DNA of 64,000 nt from Rhodothermales bacterium (GTDB lineage Bacteria > Bacteroidota > Rhodothermia > Rhodothermales > Bin80), in NCBI GenBank assembly GCA_022821875.1, contig JAJECV010000052.1:1-64000 (forward strand), given 5' to 3'. Positions within the stretch are counted from its first letter, which is position 1. Every line of letters starts with the position of its first letter. Below are positions 37,006 through 45,443 of this stretch, piece after piece. The position numbers and the translations under genes were made by a program. The notes under the pieces are model-generated. The model saw nothing but the letters and a program-made list of their open reading frames with translations, was not told the DNA's origin and did no database searches.

Positions 37006-38664
37006 ATGTATGCGCACAGAAAAATGACTAATCAGGAAAATAAGAAAAGTATCATGAAACAGTCAGCAGGCATTCTACGAAGATTCTTTACCGGCACGGC
37101 GATCACCGTTATCATGGTGGTGAATACATTTTCAGTCGCCGCCCAGACCGCCGATGAGGTATGGGGGCTGAGTCAGCGTCATATGTCCTCTGGAGCACGC
37201 ATGACAGGGATGTCAATACGTGGGCTGGCAGGGTTTGGGGATTATAGTGCCATCTACGGTAACCCGGCCGGATTAGGATATGTGAGCGGAACCAGACTCA
37301 TTGTATCCCTCCGAGGCTCCGAGACGGAGAGTGCATCGGATATATTGGCCAACGGGTTCAATCAAAATCGAACTTCATCAACGATTGAAGATACAGGTTT
37401 CGGGAGTCTGGCATTTTTGTACAGTGCACCTGTCAAACGGGGAAAATTGGTTGGCGGACTGGCACTGAGTCAGGTACGTGATTTTTCGCGTGAGATTGAC
37501 TTTGTGGGAGAGAATACCGAAAGTTCAATCTCAACCTCCTTTCTGCCCTTCAATAGTGAGTATTCCATAGACGAGAATGGCGATTTAGGAGAACTTGCAG
37601 ATTTACCCTTTGCCGCGTTCAATGGCGGCATATTTGAGTACTTCAAAGATCTTTATGAGGATGGAGAGTACCCGTTCTATTCGGCGGTCACGGCGGGTAC
37701 ATTAATTGAACAGAGCGCCCGGGTGTTAGAATCCGGGGCGGCCTACGAGTTAAATGCTGCGGTGGCATGGCAGGCAACCAGAGATGTTATGATCGGAGGT
37801 GCCGTGAACATCTTTGTCGGTGATTATAACTACGACTATAGCTTTATCGAACGTGACATCCTGAATGAAAATACACCGGAGCTCTATAATGTGCTACTTG
37901 ATGATGGTACACTGCTGGAGGGATTTAATGAACTGGAGTACCAGCAAAGATTGAATTCAGATATGGCGGGCATCAATTTTCGGTTCGGAATGAGTGCAAA
38001 ACTGAGTAACAGGTTTCGGGTGGGTGTGACCCTGGAATCGCCAACCTGGTCGTACTTCGAGGAAAGTTACGGAGAGCAATTCACGACGCAATTTGATCTC
38101 GGCGGTTCCATTACTTATGGAGATCAAGCGGAGGATGTTGGCAATGGTTTCTTTGAATACTCTGCACGCTCCCCCTGGCGTTTGGGAGCCGGAGTGCGGG
38201 TGGATTTGGGGATCGTGATGCTTACCGGCGAAGGAGAAATTGTAGATTGGTCGCAACTCAGTCTGAACTCGGACGACGGAGGAGAAGTGTTTCGGGAGGT
38301 GAATCGTACGATTGATAGCGATTACGGGATCGCTCTGAATTATGCCTTCGGCATCGAACTGGAACTAGGAAGGTTTGATCTTAGAACCGGGCTGGCCGTC
38401 CATCCCTCTCCGTACATAGACTCCTTTACCGGATCCACGGTAGGAGGTCTTGAGGTGGGGGACCGTATGGGTGTCTCCGTTGGTGCAGGAGTCCGAATTA
38501 CCGATGGAATCCGACTGGACCTTGCGTTGCACTCGGAAGACGAACGGGATTTTTGGAACATTTATCCGTCGGATGCCGCAGGGCCGCGGCAGATTGCCCG
38601 GTTTGAAATGGACGAACAGCTGCGAAGGGGGGCGGCGATCCTTCAGTTGACGGTCAGACTGTAG
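37006..38664 (+). CDS. Outer-membrane beta-barrel protein (OMPP1/FadL-type or PorV-like)
   Basis: Signal peptide, SSGARMTGMSIRGLAGFGDYSAIYGNPAGLGYVSG; C-terminal beta strands. Start may be internal (MKQSAG). Confidence 0.65.
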   Translation: MYAHRKMTNQENKKSIMKQSAGILRRFFTGTAITVIMVVNTFSVAAQTADEVWGLSQRHMSSGARMTGMSIRGLAGFGDYSAIYGNPAGLGYVSGTRLIVSLRGSETESASDILANGFNQNRTSSTIEDTGFGSLAFLYSAPVKRGKLVGGLALSQVRDFSREIDFVGENTESSISTSFLPFNSEYSIDENGDLGELADLPFAAFNGGIFEYFKDLYEDGEYPFYSAVTAGTLIEQSARVLESGAAYELNAAVAWQATRDVMIGGAVNIFVGDYNYDYSFIERDILNENTPELYNVLLDDGTLLEGFNELEYQQRLNSDMAGINFRFGMSAKLSNRFRVGVTLESPTWSYFEESYGEQFTTQFDLGGSITYGDQAEDVGNGFFEYSARSPWRLGAGVRVDLGIVMLTGEGEIVDWSQLSLNSDDGGEVFREVNRTIDSDYGIALNYAFGIELELGRFDLRTGLAVHPSPYIDSFTGSTVGGLEVGDRMGVSVGAGVRITDGIRLDLALHSEDERDFWNIYPSDAAGPRQIARFEMDEQLRRGAAILQLTVRL

Positions 38665-38756
38665 GGGGAAGAAAACGGAAAAAGCGGGTATAGACGGGCA
38701 GGATTTTTAAGTAATTTTCATAAGCGGCCGAATCGCGGGAACCTGCATAAGGTAGT

Positions 38757-39017
38757 ATGGTAAAAAACCATCTTACTCGTTCCCATAATCCACAAAATCA
38801 AAGTAGTCAGTTGGCATTTCATATTGGCATTGGCGTAAAAGTCAAGGAAAAAGAAAATATTGATCGGGCACTCCGGCGCTTTAAGCGCACGGTAAATCGT
38901 AGCCGGGTCTTACGTCAGTATCGGCAGAACATGGCTTTCACAAAGCCATCTGAAGATCGCAGGATCGCCAAAGAAAAGGCCGCCCGTAATGCACGGATGC
39001 ATAATCGGCGGTATTAG
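38757..39017 (+). CDS. rpsU: 30S ribosomal protein S21 (start uncertain)
   Basis: IGVKVKEKENIDRALRRFKRTVNRSRVLRQYRQNMAFTKPSEDRR. Confidence 0.85.
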   Translation: MVKNHLTRSHNPQNQSSQLAFHIGIGVKVKEKENIDRALRRFKRTVNRSRVLRQYRQNMAFTKPSEDRRIAKEKAARNARMHNRRY

Positions 39018-39109
39018 TTTTTGTGACGATCAGGTGGACAGGGAAGGGAAGTTTGATCTGGCCTGTCCAGATTAATCTCTGAAAGGTCTTTCCCGAAATT
39101 TGCTCCTCT

Positions 39110-42100
39110 CTATAAGAGCAGGGCGCTTTGGATCACTTCGTCCTGCTCAAGTTGATGCACCATGGAACTGCCCGTTGCCGGACTGGCACTCGGGTGGCGA
39201 CCCGCATATTGGACCCGCGGATCGTTTCCGAACCCTGCGGAGCGGAGTGTGCTCTTCAGCAGTGGACGCGCATAAGACCATGCTCCCATATTGGCAGGCT
39301 CCTCCTGTGCCCAGCAGATCTCCACGTTCGTGCTGTATTGTTCCAGTTCATTGTAGAGGGCATCGTTGGGCCAGGGGTAGTACTGTTCAAGTCGAATCAG
39401 CACAATACGGTGCTGTTCGTCCGGATGTTTGTCCAGTTCGGCTAACAAGTCGTAGTAGATTTTCCCGCTACAGATCACAATTCGCTCTACCTTGGTCGCG
39501 TCTTTTCCCGCACCAATGACAGGTAAAAAGCCCCCTTTGGTGAGTTCTTCCGGCGAAGAGATCGTCCTCGGATGGCGCAAGAGACTCTTGGGAGTCATAA
39601 GCACAAGCGGTTTTTTTACTTCCCGTAAAACCTGCTGCCTGAGGGCATGAAAATAATTGGAAGGAGTGCTCAGATTACACACGATCATATTTCCCTCGGC
39701 ACAAAGTTGAAGGAAACGCTCTAAGCGTGCCGAGGAGTGCTCGGGTCCCTGTCCCTCATATCCATGGGGAAGCAGTGCCACCAAACTGCAGGTTTGGCCC
39801 CATTTTTCCTCAGCAGCGGATAAAAATTGGTCAAAAACAATCTGTGCACCGTTGGCGAAGTCCCCGAACTGTGCCTCCCAGATGACCAACGCATCCTGAT
39901 TCTGGACCGAATACCCATACTCAAACGCGGCGACGGCGTACTCAGAGAGCAGACTGTCGTAGATATGCAGTTTTGCCTGACTTTCGGTGATATGGTTGAG
40001 GGGGATATATTCTGCATTTGTGATTTGGTCATAAATCACGGCATGACGCTGTGAAAACGTTGCTCGCCGGGAATCTTGCCCGCTTAGCCGAATGGTTACC
40101 CCTTCCTGAAGAAGGGTCCCAAACGCCAAGGCCTCGGCAAAGGCCCAGTCAAGCTGCCCAGACTTCCGCAGTTTGTCATTTCGGCGTTCAAATTGCCGCA
40201 TCAGCTTCGGATGCGCATTAAAGCCATCCGGGATCCGCAGCAGTGCATACAGGATCTTTTCTAGTTGATTCTCGGATGCGCAGGTGTCTACGGGAGGAGG
40301 GGATTCGTAACTGCGGTTATGGAAGTGTTCCAGAATCGCCGCCGCATCTTTTTCCTTAAGATCAGAGGTCCGTTCAAATGCATCCTGAAGCAGTTCCCGA
40401 AAATCATCCAGCATTTTCTCTGCCTCATCCGGCTTCATGGCTCCCCGATTCAGGAGCGATTCCGTATAGAGCTTGCGGGGGGAGCGCTTCTTTTGAATCT
40501 TCTGATATAGAACGGGATTGGTATAGGTTGGCTCATCCCCTTCATTGTGGCCATGCTGCCGGTAGCAGAGCATGTCCACGACAATGTCTTTGTTGAAAAC
40601 CTGTCGATAATCCAATGCAAGACGGGCCACGCGCACACATGCTTCTGGATCATCCCCGTTCACATGAAAGATCGGTGCTTCAATGAGCCGGGCGACATCC
40701 GTTGCGTAGGTTGAACTGCGCGCTTCGCTTGGTCCGGTGGTGAAGCCAATCTGGTTATTGATCACAAGATGGATGGTACCGCCGGTATGGTAGCCTCTGA
40801 GTTGGCTGCAGTTCAGTGTCTCGGCGACCACTCCCTGGCCGGCAAATGCCGCATCACCATGAATCAGAACCGGGATGATCATATCGGTAACCTGACGATC
40901 AAGCAGATCAGGATCTCCGGCATCTCTGAGACAGTCCTGTTTGGCCCGTACCATTCCCTGCACGATGGGGCTGACGGATTCCAAGTGACTGGGGTTGGAG
41001 GCCAGTGTGAGTTCAATTCGTGCTCCGCTTTCGGTCTCATACACACCTTTACTGCCTAAGTGGTACTTCACATCCCCGGATCCGTAAATTGTGTCCGGGT
41101 TGATGTTTCCTTCAAACTCGGAAAAAATATTCTCATAGGATTTTCCGATGATGTTGGCCAGGATGTTAAGCCGGCCTCGATGGGTCATCCCAATCATCAC
41201 TTCCTTCACGCCTTGATCGGCGGCATCGCTCACAATCAAATCCAGCATGGGGACGATGCTTTCTCCTCCCTCCAGTGAAAATCGCTTATGTCCGATAAAG
41301 CGGGTGTGCAGGAAGCGCTCAAAGGCTTCGGCCTTATTCAATTTCAGCAGGATTCGCCGTTGATCGTCCAAGGTCAATTCTTCCGCATTGCGCAAGGTCT
41401 CAATCTTATCCTGCAGCCAGCGTTTTTCAATTGGGCTGGAAAGATGCATATATGCAACGCCGATCCGGCGTGTATACGTCTCCCGAAGTGTGTTCAGAAT
41501 ATCTCTGAGAGGAAGCACATCCCTGCCGCCGAGTCCTCCGGTTACAAATTCACGGTCCAGATCCCAGACGGTCAGGCCATACTTTGCGGGATCCAGTTCG
41601 GGATGATATTTCCAGTTATTCTGAAGCGGGTTCGTATCTGCCTGCAGGTGTCCCAAAACGCGAAACACCCGGATCATGATCATGACCTGGGCCTGCTTTT
41701 CAACAAGATTCATTTCCGCCGCAGCCTTCTGGGCATTCCCTAGTCTGGGCGTTGAGTCAGGGCTGAGAACAAATGGGGGATAAGGCACATGAAGATCTTC
41801 AAAAAGATCTGAATAAAAATTTTCCTTCCCCTGTAGCAGGTCCGCAATGTACGCCAGAAAGGAGCCGCTCTCCGCCCCTTGAATCACACGATGATCATAG
41901 GTGCTGGTGACGGTCATCACCGGAGACAGCCCTGCCTTGCTGGCAGATGCAGCACTGATGGATTGGTATTCTGGAGGATAGCCAATCGAACCAATGCCAA
42001 CAATGACCCCCTGATGCGGCATCAGGCGTGGAACGCTGAGACTGGTTCCAATCATTCCCGGGTTGGTCAGCGTGACATTTGTTCCGTGAAAATCCTCAAC

Positions 42101-42751
42101 GGTCAGCGAACTGTCCCGGGCACGCCGGATGATTTCGTTATATGCGCCGAGGAACTGTGCAAAATTCATCTGGTCGGCTCCCTTGATATTCGGCACAAGC
42201 AGGGATCGACGCCCTCGGCGCTCAATGTCAATCGCAAGGCCAAAATTGACCTGGGACGGACGCACATGCTTTGGCTTGTTTTCCTCCCGGAGAAAGGTGC
42301 TGAACATGGTGGGATGGGCTTTCAGGGCCTGTACGATTCCATAGGCGATGATGTGGGTGAAGGAGACCTTAAATCCATCAATCCCACGCTGGTACTGATT
42401 GAGGAGCGTACGATTTTCGGTGAGCAGTTTCACGGGGAAGGTGCGAACAGATGTCGCCGTCGGGATATGGAGGCTGGCCTCCATGTTGTCCACAATCGCC
42501 GCACTGGGGCCGCGGATCAGGGCTACCTCTGCATCCGCGGGCAGTCCATCACCAGAGGGAGGAGGGGGATCCTGTTCTATGGTTTCCCGCCTTGCGGGCT
42601 TTTGTTCCTGAAGCACGGGCATGGTCGCCGTCTCTCCAGGTTCATAGTCAACAAAGAATTCCCGCCAGCTCTCGCTGACGCTGGATGGATCATTCTGGAA
42701 GCGCTTATAGAGCTCTTCAACGTACCCCGTATTGAATCCAAGTAAACTCAC
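39110..42751 (-). CDS. kgd: Multifunctional 2-oxoglutarate dehydrogenase E1 / succinyltransferase-domain fusion (KGD type)
   Basis: N-term YVEELYKRFQNDPSSVSESWREFF, E2 catalytic-like VTSTYDHRVIQGAESG, E1 GMTHRGRLNILANIIGKSYENIFSEFEG and C-terminal transketolase-like domain. Confidence 0.94.
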   Translation of the reverse strand: MSLLGFNTGYVEELYKRFQNDPSSVSESWREFFVDYEPGETATMPVLQEQKPARRETIEQDPPPPSGDGLPADAEVALIRGPSAAIVDNMEASLHIPTATSVRTFPVKLLTENRTLLNQYQRGIDGFKVSFTHIIAYGIVQALKAHPTMFSTFLREENKPKHVRPSQVNFGLAIDIERRGRRSLLVPNIKGADQMNFAQFLGAYNEIIRRARDSSLTVEDFHGTNVTLTNPGMIGTSLSVPRLMPHQGVIVGIGSIGYPPEYQSISAASASKAGLSPVMTVTSTYDHRVIQGAESGSFLAYIADLLQGKENFYSDLFEDLHVPYPPFVLSPDSTPRLGNAQKAAAEMNLVEKQAQVMIMIRVFRVLGHLQADTNPLQNNWKYHPELDPAKYGLTVWDLDREFVTGGLGGRDVLPLRDILNTLRETYTRRIGVAYMHLSSPIEKRWLQDKIETLRNAEELTLDDQRRILLKLNKAEAFERFLHTRFIGHKRFSLEGGESIVPMLDLIVSDAADQGVKEVMIGMTHRGRLNILANIIGKSYENIFSEFEGNINPDTIYGSGDVKYHLGSKGVYETESGARIELTLASNPSHLESVSPIVQGMVRAKQDCLRDAGDPDLLDRQVTDMIIPVLIHGDAAFAGQGVVAETLNCSQLRGYHTGGTIHLVINNQIGFTTGPSEARSSTYATDVARLIEAPIFHVNGDDPEACVRVARLALDYRQVFNKDIVVDMLCYRQHGHNEGDEPTYTNPVLYQKIQKKRSPRKLYTESLLNRGAMKPDEAEKMLDDFRELLQDAFERTSDLKEKDAAAILEHFHNRSYESPPPVDTCASENQLEKILYALLRIPDGFNAHPKLMRQFERRNDKLRKSGQLDWAFAEALAFGTLLQEGVTIRLSGQDSRRATFSQRHAVIYDQITNAEYIPLNHITESQAKLHIYDSLLSEYAVAAFEYGYSVQNQDALVIWEAQFGDFANGAQIVFDQFLSAAEEKWGQTCSLVALLPHGYEGQGPEHSSARLERFLQLCAEGNMIVCNLSTPSNYFHALRQQVLREVKKPLVLMTPKSLLRHPRTISSPEELTKGGFLPVIGAGKDATKVERIVICSGKIYYDLLAELDKHPDEQHRIVLIRLEQYYPWPNDALYNELEQYSTNVEICWAQEEPANMGAWSYARPLLKSTLRSAGFGNDPRVQYAGRHPSASPATGSSMVHQLEQDEVIQSALLL

Positions 42752-43026
42752 TTTTTTTTCAGATCAGGTGGATGTAAATAGTTTGGCCCGGCAGAAACGG
42801 TCAGCCGCACATGCGATCCGAGCCTCCTGCTTGAACAAGAATACAACAAAACTCGCTACGTATGCAAACGCCGGAATCAGTGAAAACGTTCAAAGCAGGG
42901 CGGTTCCCCCTGTACAGTGAATCGTTGCATGGGTTGCAGGCGGGGGATCGAGGGATAAGGTCGAAGAACATGTTGATCCCCGCAGATGTTGACGGTCAGG
43001 TTCTTTATCCTCATCAGAAGGCGCAC

Positions 43027-43992
43027 TCAGAGCCAATCCTGTGCCCGGTACCACGCAATGGTTTCTTTGACCCCGTTATCCAGAGAGACCTCGGACACAT
43101 ATCCAAAATGTTCACGGGCTTTTTCGGAGGAGCATTGTTTGGTTGCGTGAAGAATTTCCCGTGCTTTTTCGCGGTTCAGGGCCGGATAGGTTCTGGAGAG
43201 TCTGCCAGCCAACTCACTGACCGTTCCCAGCAGCATGATCAGAGAGCGTGGAACCCGGATCATGCGGGATGTTTTTCCCAGTGCAGATTCAGAGGATTTT
43301 TGCAGTTGCTCCCACGAAATCACCCGTTGATTCCCTATATAGTAGGTCTCTCCGGTGGTTCGCGGAGATTCTGTAGCGGCAATGATTCCGCGGACTAAGT
43401 CCTTTACATAGACCAGTGACAGCCCCGTATCGCCCTGGGGGGCCACACAGAGTCCACGATTTACCGCAGCAAAAAAACTCAGAAGATCCCGGTCTCTCGG
43501 CCCATATACGACGGGAGGGCGCACGATGACTGTGGGCAGATCCGCATCCGCAAGTGCGTATTCCATGATGAGTTTACTTTGTCCGTACATTGATACGGGT
43601 GCGTAGGATGTAGATTCATCGGCGAGCATCTCCCCTGCATTTCCAACAACCGCCAGACTGCTGGCGACACATATTTTAGGAATATTCGCAGCCTTGGCTT
43701 CGGCCATTAAACTCATCGTGGAAACCACATTGGCCTCGTAAAGCTTGTCCCAGGTTCTTGCACGTGTCATGGCCCCTAAATGATAGACAAAATCCACATC
43801 CTGGAGCGCTCGTTTAATTTTGGTGGAATCATGCAGACTACCGCGTATGGGTACGATATCAAGTCCGTTCAGCCATTTCGGTTCAGAGCGGACCAGGCAG
43901 CGAATTTCAGAGTAACCCCGCTCCAGTAATGCCTCCACTAGATGACTGCCGACAAAGCCGGTCCCACCTGTCACAAATGCAATCTTACCCAT
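43027..43992 (-). CDS. NAD-dependent epimerase/dehydratase (extended SDR)
   Basis: FVTGGTGFVGSHLVEALL; SMYGQSKLIMEY (YxxxK); VVYGPRDRD. Confidence 0.9.
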   Translation of the reverse strand: MGKIAFVTGGTGFVGSHLVEALLERGYSEIRCLVRSEPKWLNGLDIVPIRGSLHDSTKIKRALQDVDFVYHLGAMTRARTWDKLYEANVVSTMSLMAEAKAANIPKICVASSLAVVGNAGEMLADESTSYAPVSMYGQSKLIMEYALADADLPTVIVRPPVVYGPRDRDLLSFFAAVNRGLCVAPQGDTGLSLVYVKDLVRGIIAATESPRTTGETYYIGNQRVISWEQLQKSSESALGKTSRMIRVPRSLIMLLGTVSELAGRLSRTYPALNREKAREILHATKQCSSEKAREHFGYVSEVSLDNGVKETIAWYRAQDWL

Positions 43993-45443
43993 CAGGATAC
44001 CTTTTTCTCAAGCAGGACCACATTCTCAAGATGATGGGTCTGGGGGAATAAGTCAATGGGCTGCGCAACGACGGCATTGTACGAATCCGAGAGCGTCAGC
44101 AGGTCACGGGCCTGGGATTGGATATTACAACTCACGTATACAATTCTGCGGGCATTTAACCGGGATACCTGCATGGCCACCTTTGGATGCATGCCGGCTC
44201 GCGGTGGATCAAGTATGACGACATCCGGGTTCCCGTGCTCCGTCACGAAGTCAGGCTTTAGGAGCCGCAGCATGTCGCCGCTGATGAATGTGGTGTTTTT
44301 GATTCCATTCAGGGCTGCGTTCCTGCGAGCGTTCAGGATGGCGTTTTCGATCAATTCAATTCCCGTTACACGGGCGGCATATCCAGCCAGTGACAGCGCC
44401 ATCGTTCCTGTGCCGCAATACAGATCATAGACATGTTCATTTTCCGTCACGCCGGCAAGATCCCGCACGACGTTCACCAGGCGTTCTGCCTGATGTGTAT
44501 TTGTCTGAAAGAATGCGCCGGGGGCAACATCGAACATAAGTTCGCCAATACATTCCCGCAGGATGCCGGAACCATAGATTATCTCAGCCTGCTCCCCGAA
44601 GGCCGTCTGCGCAGGGGTTGAATTAATGGTGTTTACAAGCGTGGTCACATAAGGATGTTTCGCTTTAAGATAGGTCTCAAGATGGATCATACGCTCCGTA
44701 TCGTATTCGGAGGTGACTAAATTCACCATGAAGTCTGGCATATGTACAGACTGGCGGATGACAAGGTGCCGCAAAAATCCTTCGTGGGTACGCCAGTTCC
44801 AGGGTGTCCACTGATGCTCTCTCGCAAAAGTACGGATTCCGTTGACGACGGCCGTGCTGCGTCTGCCCTGAAGGTGACACTGATGGATGTCCAGAATTTT
44901 GGAAAATACGCCCGGTGGGTGCAGTCCAAGTGCAAAGGAGGTGTCAAAGATTTCCTCAGAGTCAATCTCCTTTCTGGATAGCCAGCGATAGGGCGCGAAG
45001 GAGAACTCCATCTTGTTCCGGTAGCCATAGGTCGCAGATGCCGGGAGTGGTTTGCGAATCTCCAGATCTGGCAGGTCAGCAATGCGTGTCATTGCTTCGC
45101 AGACAAGCTGATATTTATCGTCCAGTTGCTGCGTATAGGATGTATGTTGCAGGGTACAGCCGCCGCAGCTCCCAAAATATTCACAGCGCGGCGGAATCCG
45201 GCCGGGGGAAGGTTTCAGTACCGCCAATAGCTGCGCCTCGGCATATTTTTTTCGCCGTTTTACAATTTTTGCCTGAACATGCTCACCTGCCAGAGTATGA
45301 GGAACAAACACGACCTGACCATGATGGTAGGCAATGCACTTGCCGCGGTCGGCGATTTTCTCCATCACCAATTCTACGATATCCCCGCGGCGCAGTCGGA
45401 ATTTTGGTGGTGAATCTGTTTTTATGGAGAGATCAGAAGGCAT
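43992..45443 (-). CDS. rlmD: 23S rRNA (uracil-5-)-methyltransferase RlmD/RumA family
   Basis: TRAM-like N-term, CEYFGSCGGCTLQHTSYTQQ, FFQTNTHQAERL, DLYCGTGTMALSLA, DPPRAGMHPKV; start refined to MPSDLS. Confidence 0.9.
   Translation of the reverse strand: MPSDLSIKTDSPPKFRLRRGDIVELVMEKIADRGKCIAYHHGQVVFVPHTLAGEHVQAKIVKRRKKYAEAQLLAVLKPSPGRIPPRCEYFGSCGGCTLQHTSYTQQLDDKYQLVCEAMTRIADLPDLEIRKPLPASATYGYRNKMEFSFAPYRWLSRKEIDSEEIFDTSFALGLHPPGVFSKILDIHQCHLQGRRSTAVVNGIRTFAREHQWTPWNWRTHEGFLRHLVIRQSVHMPDFMVNLVTSEYDTERMIHLETYLKAKHPYVTTLVNTINSTPAQTAFGEQAEIIYGSGILRECIGELMFDVAPGAFFQTNTHQAERLVNVVRDLAGVTENEHVYDLYCGTGTMALSLAGYAARVTGIELIENAILNARRNAALNGIKNTTFISGDMLRLLKPDFVTEHGNPDVVILDPPRAGMHPKVAMQVSRLNARRIVYVSCNIQSQARDLLTLSDSYNAVVAQPIDLFPQTHHLENVVLLEKKVS

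Noticed and set aside
41879-42745. 288-aa plus-strand ORF
   Set aside because: Antisense to well-supported kgd; no recognisable domain, typical shadow ORF in high-GC coding sequence.
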